Below are positions 15,801-24,140 of a stretch of 42,225 bases of DNA, piece by piece (the first letter of the stretch is position 1; each line of letters begins with the position of its first letter). Made by a program: the position numbers and the translations under genes. The notes under the pieces were generated by a model. That model searched no databases. It saw only the letters and a program-made list of their open reading frames with translations, and had not been told where the DNA came from. The stretch covers positions 1,836 to 44,060 of the forward strand of contig PLIC01000211.1 in NCBI GenBank assembly GCA_003139995.1. The letters are read 5' to 3'. Source of the DNA: Candidatus Acidiflorens stordalenmirensis (GTDB lineage: Bacteria; Acidobacteriota; Terriglobia; Terriglobales; Acidobacteriaceae).

Positions 15801-16393
15801 CGCTGCTAGCCGGACAACCGTTTACGTTGAATTACAACGGTGAGGACGATTACAGCGGCGGCGGCGAAGGCGACGACCGGCCGGATGTGGTCGGGCCTAT
15901 CGTCTACCACAAGAATGATCCCAGCAACTTCCTCGACCTCAGCTCTTTTGCCATGCCCTGTGTTATTACGGCTGCGGCACAGGCAGTGCCGGCTGGTGCT
16001 GCCTCTGACTGCGTGCCGGGAACGCGGCACTACGGAAACCTCGGGCGCAACTCGCTGGTTGGTCCCACATACAAGCAGTGGGACTTCGCCATCTACAAGG
16101 ACACTTCAATCAGTGAACGCGTGAAACTACAACTGCGTGCAGAGTTCTTCAACATTCTGAATCATCCGATCTTCGCCAACCCGGTGCTGCCGGCATACAT
16201 TGCTGACCCGGCGTCAAACCTCTCTCAGACCTGCGGCTGCGGTTTTCACTCCACCACTGTAGGCGGAGCGAACCGTGAAGTCGGCAACGGCCAATACCTA
16301 CTCACCGCCGCCGACGACGTCGCTGAAGGTAACCCGTTCCTGGGAGGAGGCGCGCCGCGCGGGATTCAGCTAGCGGCCAAATTTACGTTCTAG
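12866..16393 (+). CDS. Oar-type TonB-dependent outer-membrane receptor
   Basis: 1175 residues from ATG 12866 with GGAG upstream. Residues 1-20 are a Sec signal peptide. Residues 24-105 form a carboxypeptidase-regulatory-like domain (GTILGTVTDPSGNLVTGATV). A plug domain follows, with the MPLNGRDYKK motif typical of acidobacterial Oar receptors, then a long beta-barrel ending in aromatic IQLAAKFTF. It should import a bulky ligand across the outer membrane with TonB energy; the ligand is unknown. Context (GntR regulator, PLP enzymes, amino-acid permease) points to an amino-acid-like or peptide substrate. Confidence 0.92.
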   Translation: MKTRIILVLVLLTALSLSAQSFRGTILGTVTDPSGNLVTGATVKVLNTGTGMERTTTTGADGGYNIPELPVGTYTVAVTQSGFQTSVTSNVAVDVATERRVDVQLKVGQVTQTVQVAGGELPQIETSSTDLGGVLTSVEIQDMPLNGRDYKKMFFMTPGVAGSPNLGDSPGSYGEFSMNGARGRSNNFLLDGTDMNDGYRNTPAIGEGGVFAVPAAILPVGAVEEVNVLSNFQPEYGRNAGAVVNMVTKSGNNNLHGTVFEYFRNDALDARNYFNLASQQRAPFHNNQFGGSLGGPIVKNKTFFFLDYEGQRESVGTVTLACVPEGTGPGGSLSPNDASNPVIKQLLATHNPWPAPNIPNIHSDDLGCPNGPNASVITPSYNNLSSVIGKIDQNFNQNNILTGRYFFGDSTQSFPLALTASGGQLPGFNTITPTRVQLISLSYVHTIGANKVNEVRYGWNRFAEGFSPQDQNFYPSSIGLCAAGSTADCAGGGPHDSGLPIIYVSGTPTGGSFFSQPGATSADPRQRVDTNNQFIEDFSWKLSKHNLKFGVEFRRTSIEQDFDKYFRGRMKFNATPAMDPLQNFLAGNVTSGLQYSGNSRRHAFENGYGLYAQDSFHLVQRLTLNYGLRWDYYGVVAEKNNLFANFLVTTPVDPVTDTGAGSYIQVGSPGLSRLYDPDYKNFSPRASIAWDVTGKSKTVIRAGAGIFYDAFSQDIFLGHLPYSAYYAPGPAYGNFGPDPILSAGLSPNLGPNNTIIAGQPIFGNEAGPVCNYECDIFAVDPHIKTPYMENYNINIQQQITSKTTLQIGYVGSQGHRLFRFYDINQPNSEAVWRADCNSTQTGIAFQPCPTTGTIQDYSVPHPFAGSVSQYGTTYLYQEVSTGKSNYNSLQVSYKITGWHGITSAVNYVYSKSLDNSSDLEDYVPNAAQPQDSNNPQREYGPSNFNIPQSLHWVFAYQMPNRGGSLQRLKNGWGFDSSLSLLAGQPFTLNYNGEDDYSGGGEGDDRPDVVGPIVYHKNDPSNFLDLSSFAMPCVITAAAQAVPAGAASDCVPGTRHYGNLGRNSLVGPTYKQWDFAIYKDTSISERVKLQLRAEFFNILNHPIFANPVLPAYIADPASNLSQTCGCGFHSTTVGGANREVGNGQYLLTAADDVAEGNPFLGGGAPRGIQLAAKFTF

Positions 16394-16766
16394 TGGCCCA
16401 TCGCATTGAAAACGTTACCTCGCATCCGGCTGACACTGGCCTTTCGCCGCCACAAGGGGCCGCACCGCAGGCTACGAGTGCGGTGCAGAACGCGTCGTGG
16501 GGACTAGTAACGAAATTCTCTGCGGCAGGCCACGCTAGTACCTCCGTATGAGCCGCACACAGAAGAGCTCCTCCTACGCAGGGAGGAGGAGCTTCTGATC
16601 GTCCTGCCGCGTCGCGGGAGGCAGACTGTCCCGAAACTTGGCTTGTTGGCCGACGATCCAGACATCAGCGCTCTACTCCCTGCGATGACTTGACCGCTCC
16701 AGCGAGGTATTGGGCGAGGGCTGCGAAAAGCCAGGTAACCGAATACTTAAAGAGGAAAAAATAGGC
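16394..16766. other. Intergenic stretch with long hairpin
   Basis: No gene seen. Inverted arms at 16561-16575 (agaagagctcctcct) and 16584-16596 (aggaggagcttct) pair over 13 bp with a 2-nt bulge; no T-tract follows. It may reduce read-through from the receptor gene into the enzyme genes or protect mRNA ends. Confidence 0.55.
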
Positions 16767-17789
16767 ATGCTAACAACTGCACGATGTGAGACTGTTCTCG
16801 ATCGAATCGGGAATACACCGCTGGTTCGCTTAAGCCGGCTGACCCGCGAGTGTGATTTCGATGTGTACATCAAACTTGAGTATCTCAATCCCAGTGGGAG
16901 CTTAAAGGATCGCATTGCTCTACGGATGATCGAGCAGGCCGAACGCAAAGGGTTGATCGAACCAGGGAAATCGACCATCGTCGAAGCCACCACCGGCAAT
17001 ACGGGTATTGCCATGTCTCTGGTTGCCGCCGTGAAAGGCTACAAGCTCATTCTATTTGCTCCAAATGAGACCAGCGAGCATGAACGGCTGGCAATCATGA
17101 AAGCGTATGGCGCAGAAGTGCGCCTGATCGATGTTTCGCAGACCTCCAAGGAGTTTTCTTTCCTACCCAAAGTCATCCAGAACGAACGAAGCGTTCATGG
17201 CGGATATGTCGAATTCATTCCCCGAAAACTCTGCAAACAGATGGAGGCGGAGCAGAAGAACGTGTGGTGGGCCAGGCAATTCAGTTCTCCGGATAATGTC
17301 GGAGCACACGAGTTCACCACCGGCGTGGAGATCATCGAACAGATGCGAGGCCTCAACCTGCGGCTGTTCGCTGCTTCGGTGGGAACCGGAGGCACGGTCG
17401 CCGGTGTCTCCAAAGCCTTACGCAAAGAGTATTCCGGCATCAAGGTGGTTGCCCTGGAACCAGCGGGCCATCCCATACTATCCGGCGGCGGCGAAATCGT
17501 GGTGGAAGATGTCACGGATGGCATCGAGCACGAGTTGGTCATGCAAGGGACCGGCCAACCCAACGCCCTTTTGGACAGTGTGGAGATGATCGAAAACCTT
17601 CAAGCCATTCGCATGGCGAAGAGACTATGTTCGGAAGAGGGGCTATTCTGCGGCGTTTCCTCGGGGGCAAATGTCTTCGGGGCCATCGACGCCGGCAAGA
17701 AGATGGGACTCGGGCGGGGCGACTGTGTGGTTACGGTTGCGCCAGATAGCCGGGACCGGTATCTAACCGAGATGCGATACATAACGTAA
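16767..17789 (+). CDS. PLP-dependent cysteine synthase / cystathionine beta-synthase family enzyme
   Basis: 340 residues from ATG 16767, with AGAGGA upstream. Fold-type II hallmarks are present: PLP Lys in NPSGSLKDR (about residue 49), the substrate loop ATTGNTG, the phosphate-binding GTGGTVAG, and SSGAN near the C-terminus. The loop APNETSEHER replaces the usual MPETMSxER of O-acetylserine sulfhydrylases, so the acceptor or donor may differ from standard CysK. There is no C-terminal CBS regulatory domain. The family performs beta-replacement on serine derivatives (cysteine, cystathionine, diaminopropionate). It lies upstream of a PatB-type lyase on the same strand. Confidence 0.85.
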   Translation: MLTTARCETVLDRIGNTPLVRLSRLTRECDFDVYIKLEYLNPSGSLKDRIALRMIEQAERKGLIEPGKSTIVEATTGNTGIAMSLVAAVKGYKLILFAPNETSEHERLAIMKAYGAEVRLIDVSQTSKEFSFLPKVIQNERSVHGGYVEFIPRKLCKQMEAEQKNVWWARQFSSPDNVGAHEFTTGVEIIEQMRGLNLRLFAASVGTGGTVAGVSKALRKEYSGIKVVALEPAGHPILSGGGEIVVEDVTDGIEHELVMQGTGQPNALLDSVEMIENLQAIRMAKRLCSEEGLFCGVSSGANVFGAIDAGKKMGLGRGDCVVTVAPDSRDRYLTEMRYIT

Positions 17790-17940
17790 GGCGTGCCTTT
17801 CGAGTACCTGGAGGAGGAGGTGCCACCCTTTCAAGGGGTTGGCTGTGCCGGTTTGAGCTGGCCATGCCCATCGGCCCAGGGAAAGGATCTTCTCTCCTCG
17901 GTCGGCACTGGCTACGAAAGGTTCCGTTCATGAGGATTCG

Positions 17941-19104
17941 ATGAAGTACGATTTTGATGCGGTTTACGACCGGCGGGGAACACAGTCCTTTAAGTGGGAC
18001 TACAATGGCCACTACTTCGGTAACCCTGCCGTATTGCCGTTTTGGGTTGCCGATATGGACTTCCCCTGTGCACAGCCGATTGTTGCAGCCTTGAAAGAAA
18101 GGGCAGAGCACCGGATTTATGGTTACACGGAACGCAGTCCTTCTTTCAGTGAAGCCATCCTCGAGTGGCTGCGGACTAGGCATGGATGGATCGTCGACAA
18201 GGACTGGCTGGTATTTTGCCCACCGGGCATAATCCCGGCGATCGACATCTTGCTGGGACTCACGACTCACAAAGGGGATAGTGTGGTGATCCAAACCCCG
18301 GCTTACCTGCCGCTGGAGGATGTGATCGCAAGAAACAACGTCGTCATCGAGAATCCTCTCATTCCAAGGCAGACCGGGTATGAATTCGACTTTGCCCATC
18401 TTGCCGCCTGCATTAGGCGGGATACGAGGGCACTTCTTTTGTGCAGCCCACACAGCCCCACGGGAAGAGTCTGGACGTTGCAGGAACTTGAGACACTGGC
18501 GGATATCTGTCGTCGCCACGGCATCCTGGTCATATCCGATGAGGTCCATGCCGACGTGCTCCTGTTCGGCAATCGACATCACCACTTCGGCTGCTTGCCC
18601 GGCGAATACGGATACCGTTCTGTAACCTGCATCTCAGCCGGAAAGACATTCAATATTTCGGGGTTGCAGTTGTCGACGCTCATCATTCAGGACCCCGAGC
18701 TACGTGCGGCTTTCAAACGACACCTAGGTGTCCTGCAGATGACTCAGGGCAATCTCTTCGGCGAAATCGCCGCCGAAGCTGCCTACCGCCAGGGGGCCGA
18801 CTGGCTGGATCAAGTGATCGCCTACGTCGAGGGAAATGTCCGGTTCTTGGAGGAATATGTCTCGGAGCACTTGCCGAACGTGCGTGCGTTTCTTCCCCAG
18901 GGTTCATATCTCGCCTGGCTGGATTTTGGAGCGTTTGGGAAGCCAGTCGCGGACTTGAACCAGCGACTGATCCATCGCGCTGGAGTCGCATTGTATGAGG
19001 GGCGATACTTCGGGACGACGGAACCCTACTACAGGATGAACTTGGCCTGTCCCCGCATCTATTTGGAAACCGCCTTATGTCGAATGAAGCGGGCGCTGTT
19101 TTGA
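17941..19104 (+). CDS. PatB/MalY-type C-S lyase (cystathionine beta-lyase-like aminotransferase fold)
   Basis: 387 residues from ATG 17941, with GAGG 5 bases upstream. Fold-type I PLP enzyme with the PatB/MalY signature FWVADMDF near residues 34-41, SDEVHAD (PLP pyridine Asp region) and the Lys motif SAGKTFNISG. Such enzymes split C-S bonds of cystathionine or S-substituted cysteines to a thiol, pyruvate and ammonia; some also repress MalT. Length matches the family. It follows the cysteine-synthase-like gene after 151 bases. Together they could interconvert cysteine, homocysteine and cystathionine or break down S-conjugates. Confidence 0.88.
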   Translation: MKYDFDAVYDRRGTQSFKWDYNGHYFGNPAVLPFWVADMDFPCAQPIVAALKERAEHRIYGYTERSPSFSEAILEWLRTRHGWIVDKDWLVFCPPGIIPAIDILLGLTTHKGDSVVIQTPAYLPLEDVIARNNVVIENPLIPRQTGYEFDFAHLAACIRRDTRALLLCSPHSPTGRVWTLQELETLADICRRHGILVISDEVHADVLLFGNRHHHFGCLPGEYGYRSVTCISAGKTFNISGLQLSTLIIQDPELRAAFKRHLGVLQMTQGNLFGEIAAEAAYRQGADWLDQVIAYVEGNVRFLEEYVSEHLPNVRAFLPQGSYLAWLDFGAFGKPVADLNQRLIHRAGVALYEGRYFGTTEPYYRMNLACPRIYLETALCRMKRALF

Positions 19105-19242
19105 GCGAGACCGACTCAAGGCGCCCTTCAAACATTCAGCATCTTGTTGCGGTAGCATTGAATTGCCGCGCAGTGTCCTGATCCTGGGAGAATCAGAGTT
19201 CTGACATTTGTTGGTCACCCATGGATTGTAAAAGGAAGCAAT

Positions 19243-19734
19243 ATGCGCGAGGTCAATCGAACCGCGGGACTGGAGCGGAAAAAGGTCGTTCTTGCGATCG
19301 TTTCAACTCTCTTCTTCCGCCTTCATGTGGCGTTTGCCGAAACCACTTCGGAAGTGGATAAACGCGATCCACAGTCGCGGCGCAAAGGAAAAGATCTTGG
19401 CGCCGTCATGAGGAGCCGCTTTGAGCCGATGTTGGGTCGGACGATCCACGATTACAAGATCCCGGGCTTGGCCAACTCCACACGTTCTCAAGAATGGAAA
19501 CGTCGTCGTGGGTGATGTTTTTTCCTGCGACCGAATGCATGCACCGAGCTCGACCTTACTATCCAGCATCGGTGACATGGTCCGCTGGGTCGAGGCAAAT
19601 TTGAATTAAGTTGAGCTCGAGGGAAACCGGATTTTGAATCGCAGCACTTATGAACTAAGGTGGAAGCCCGCGGGCTCGATCTTCTCGCTGGGTGTTTCGG
19701 AGAAATTACTGGCGAGGACGAGACCGTGAAGGAC
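19243..19734 (+). pseudogene. Decayed serine hydrolase (class C beta-lactamase family)
   Basis: Frame 1 starts with a signal-like N-terminus at 19243 and reaches FEPMLGRTIHDYKIPGLA, then loses frame. The neighbouring frame continues with HVLKNGNVVVGD, then HAPSSTLLSSIGDMVRWVEA-NLN, stop, VELEGNRILNRSTYELRWKP-AGSIFSLGV. These are the start and the middle-to-late segments of a beta-lactamase/DD-peptidase-fold serine hydrolase. The SxxK catalytic segment between them is missing, so it is dead by both deletion and frameshift. It sits between the lyase and the permease, suggesting that the intact ancestral cluster included a secreted hydrolase or amidase. Confidence 0.75.
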
Positions 19735-19947
19735 GCGCTGAATGTTGTGTCAAACCTGGAAAAGTGACACGGTGTCTGGGGAATCAGTGGCGAGGGAAAA
19801 AGGAAATCAGTGTTGAGGCGTATGTCAAAAGTGAATCCGATGGGTTACAAGGGCGCACGGTCGATCGATGTTAGATACGCTTGCCTCTGTGGGTTGGAAT
19901 CGAGAATCAGCTGCAAAATCGCCCCATTCTTAAGGAACAATTTATAA

Positions 19948-21324
<1,377 letters not shown>

Positions 21325-21990
21325 ATTTTCGGGCCGATCCCTTCCGGACTTATACCTGGGGTGATTCGCCGATTTGCCATAAATTGCACGCTAAGCATTC
21401 CAAGTGCTTGAAAACAGGCGAGAAGTCGGGACAATAATATACTTGATGGCACCTCGCTCGGACTGCCTTGCGACCCTTGCGCCGTCGGTCGGGGTACCGA
21501 GATCGGCGTGATTGGAAGCCTCCGATGATTCTACCTCACCCCGTGGTTCCTTCGCGTCGTTCGAGATCTGCTTGCTGGATAACGGGCAGAGGACGGCATT
21601 TCTTGATCCATCTATGATCCAATAACTGTTACCAACCCTTACTGAAACCGCCTTTGGTAGCCATCCGCGTTGCATAGTTTCAATAAGTTACGACTTGCCC
21701 ATACCCTTTCACGGCGACCACGCGGGTTCAAGTCGAAATGAAAATGGTTTCGATTTCGCAGATGAGCAGGCGCGGGCAAAGGCCGCAAGCGCAGGACATA
21801 GCGCCAGTAGGAAAACCGGCTCCAAGGACGTGCCATGATCTCAACGAATCGCCGCGACCTTTTCAGTTCGTCAGTGATCTTCGTAAACTCCAACGACTCA
21901 AATTGCCATGCGCCAAAAAGGGCAACGAGAGGGCAATTACGATTCCCATAGGTTTCGAAGGAGGACATTACGTTACTCTTTGCGCCGCGT
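21325..21990. other. Right end of island 1, mostly non-coding
   Basis: About 670 bases. It holds the 127-bp repeat copy A (21785-21911) and leads to the second att. Open frames across it on the minus strand (for example FVEIMARPWSRFSYWRYVLR) do not match a family I know and may be remnants. Confidence 0.5.
21785..21911. repeat. Island-end repeat, copy A
   Basis: 127 bases matching 42076-42203 in the same orientation, with about 12 mismatches and one single-base indel by my count (roughly 90%). It ends 79 bases before the att copy at 21991. In one minus-strand frame both copies read F-V-E-I-(M/I)-A-R-x-W-x-R-F-S-x-W-R-Y-x-L-R, but copy B has a stop and a frameshift, so it may be a decayed gene end. 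Confidence 0.75.
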
Positions 21991-22036
21991 ACTCATAACC
22001 CAAAGGTCGGTGGTTCAAATCCAATCCCCGCAACCA
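21991..22036 (+). repeat. att site: second 3' fragment of initiator tRNA(fMet)
   Basis: Same 46-base sequence as at 8181-8226 except for two adjacent changes at 22024-22025 that break the T-stem (ccacc becomes ccaat). It is therefore not part of a working tRNA gene. It separates island 1 from island 2, and the second integrase gene ends 44 bases to its right. Confidence 0.88.
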
Positions 22037-22080
22037 CTTAGCAACTTCTCGGTACCCATTGGCTCCCGTTCGCTCCCGCA

Positions 22081-23220
22081 TTAGGCACCAATGACACCAC
22101 CACAAGTCTCACAGGGCAGTACGCTCCGAACCACCACACTGTTTGCGGCACGCTTGCCCTCCGACATGGCTTGCGTATAGACATTCATCGTGCTTTGGAT
22201 GGTGGAGTGCCGCAGTAGCTCTTGTTGGACTTTGATGTCGGCCCCCACTCGACGCAGCAGGCTCGAGTAGGAATGGCGAAACGTGTGACAGCCAATCTTG
22301 CCGACGCCGACACGCACGGCGGCGGGTTTGATGTGCCGTCGCAGAATGCTCTCCTGCCAGCGTGGCTTCCCCTTGCGGTTCGCAAATACCCAGTCGCAGG
22401 GTTCTCAGTGCAGGCTCCGCTGCCAGTGTGCCCTGATGGCATCGGCCACACTCGGATCAACCGGAAGAGGAAGCCGCGAGGCTTCTGTCTTCGTATCGCC
22501 GACTCGGCCGTGGACAACACTTCGCCTCACCACCAGCAGCGTGAGGTCCTCCCAATTAAAGTCGCCCCATTGCAAGCCGATGATCTCGCTGGCCCGCAGA
22601 CCGAGACAGGCCGCTATCAGAACCATCGTGCGGTAAGGCTCAGTAAGTTCTCTGAGGACCAAGCGCATGTCATGCACGCTCAGCACTCGCGGGATCGATC
22701 GGCGCCCGCCACGCTGCCGTACCAGATCAATGGGGTTGACGTCGGTTATCTCCCAGCGTCGTCCATGCTGAAACACAAGATGCAAAAGGCTGCGCAGGTT
22801 TACTTTTGACTTCTCCGCCAACGGCAGAGATCGAAGCCACTGCTCAACCTCAATCGGCTTGATTTCGTAGACAAGGCACCCACCCCAACGCGGTCGTATC
22901 CAGCGATTCAAGCTGGAGAGATGCGCTTGCTGGGTTCCATACCGTAGCAATGGCAGCTCTTTCTCGACATAGTCATCCGCAAGAGCATCGAGTGTCACCG
23001 GCAGGCCAAATCGGTTTTGAAGATTTAGCCGCAGTCGAAATCGTTCGAGAATTCGAAGTGCATCCGCCTGTGTTGAATACTCGCTCAGCACCCCGATGAT
23101 CTTTGACCTCCGGCGCCGCCGCCCCTCTGGAGTAGTTTCGTAATAACGAAACTGCCACACATCTTCCGTCCGAATTCGTCTCCTCCTCGTCAGACTTCCG
23201 TATTGGTACGGCGTGTTCAT
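22081..23220 (-). pseudogene. int: Tyrosine recombinase of island 2 with in-frame TGA
   Basis: One frame of 379 sense positions, the same length as the island 1 integrase, starting at ATG 23220 with a strong AAGGAGGGG site. The frame is broken only by a TGA at 22407-22405 (codon 272, ...HWQRSLH-stop-EPCDWVFANRKGK...). The catalytic Arg (LGLRASEI) lies before the stop; H-x-x-R (CHTFRHS), the second His (LLRHST) and the Tyr (STMNVYT) lie after it. All post-stop motifs are intact and in frame, so the change is recent, or the stop is read through or is a sequencing error. No excisionase gene is seen upstream. Confidence 0.85.
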
Positions 23221-23386
23221 GCTCCCCTCCTTCTGGCTTTTGCGCGACCAAGATGACGGGAATGAGTCTATTCGACAGGCGCTAGGAATTCAGAAGTCGG
23301 GTTGGCGCTGAATTTGGAAAGCTCCTCATTAGAGTCGGCGATCTTTGGGCACACTGCCCAAGCGCCAGTTAAGTCACCTTTCATGA

Positions 23387-23611
23387 GAAGGCGAGCATAA
23401 GGTTCTGGTTCGCAAGAAGTTCTCGCGTACCCAGCTGTTAGCCTACACCGCCAAACTGCCTGCCTCTCTCATGGGCCTTGAGGCATGCGTCGGATCGCAC
23501 TTCCTGGGAGCCGCATTACGAAAACAAGGTCACCGGGTGAGGCTGATCCCGGCGCAGTTTGTGAAGCCCTATCGGCAGTCACTTCTTCAACCACCTGCCT
23601 TGGCCAAATAG
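23387..23611 (+). pseudogene. IS110-family transposase N-terminal remnant
   Basis: The open frame reads KVLVRKKFSRTQLLAYTAKL, then LMGLEACVGSHFLGAALRKQ, then GHRVRLIPAQFVKPYRQS and a stop soon after. This is the DEDD-domain start of IS110 transposases (usual pattern 'GMEAC.gaH...r.L...GH.VrLi...fVKPY'). The first DEDD Asp segment and everything after KPY are missing. It is a dead insertion-sequence fragment in the left part of island 2. Confidence 0.8.
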
Positions 23612-23855
23612 CGCCGCAATTCTGAACGCAAGTGGGAGGCTCGGATCGTACCTTTCCGTTTCAATCGCGTTTACCGTCTGACGGGACTGACACCTACGTC
23701 AACTTGATGCGATCATGCGTCAAATTCGAGTGGCCTCTGCCGTGTGAAGGCCGTGTGTGATTCTGAGCGGTCACCTCTGATTCTGCAACATGGCTCGACC
23801 TATCAGTCATTCGCTGGCGTTTTGATTTTGGTGCAAGCACACGACATTAGTATTC

Positions 23856-23885
23856 ATGGTCCAACGATGGTCCACTTATGGTCCA
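23856..23885. repeat. Three ATGGTCCA repeats phased at 11 bp
   Basis: atggtcca begins at 23856, 23867 and 23878, exactly one helical turn apart, so all three present the same DNA face. This suggests cooperative binding sites for a regulator or recombinase, upstream of the GH3 gene. Confidence 0.5.
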
Positions 23886-23905
23886 GGTTTGAGCCAAAAC
23901 AGGCC

Positions 23906-23930
23906 GACCTCTGCCGCTAGGGCAGAGGTC
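23906..23930. terminator. Perfect 10-bp hairpin
   Basis: gacctctgcc (23906-23915), loop gctag, ggcagaggtc (23921-23930). No T-tract follows on the plus strand; on the minus strand the stem is followed by ggcctgttttgg, so minus-strand termination is possible. Confidence 0.4.
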
Positions 23931-24140
23931 ATTTCCGCTCCTTGCGTTGGCGGAAACTCCCTGATTCGCGCCGGCGAAAAGGAAACGATCGCCGAGCAAC
24001 GGGCGAATGCTCAGTGGACGGCAGCCTAGATCGCACGCGTGAATCCGCGCCGGCCACTGGGTCGTGCATCCGCACGGCGATGGCCCGCAGGTTGGTGCCG
24101 CGGTTGATACAATTTATTCTGCAGCAAACGGGAGAGGCCA

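Larger units (their letters stand above)
23612..24140. other. Intergenic stretch between IS110 remnant and GH3 gene
   Basis: No intact gene. It contains three phased atggtcca repeats (23856-23885) and a perfect 10-bp hairpin, gacctctgcc/ggcagaggtc (23906-23930). A small open frame ending in ETIAEQRANAQWTAA (near 24015) is not recognised. Confidence 0.5.

Noticed and set aside
21639..21968. 109-codon minus-strand ORF covering repeat copy A
   Set aside because: Copy B carries a frameshift and a stop in the same frame and no family is recognised, so it is described as a repeat rather than a gene.
23268..23384. 38-codon minus-strand ORF upstream of the island 2 integrase
   Set aside because: It sits where an excisionase would be expected but has no helix-turn-helix pattern and no clear ribosome site.
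23856..23885. CRISPR array
   Set aside because: Repeats are only 8 bases with 3-base gaps; there are no spacers and no cas genes anywhere in the window.
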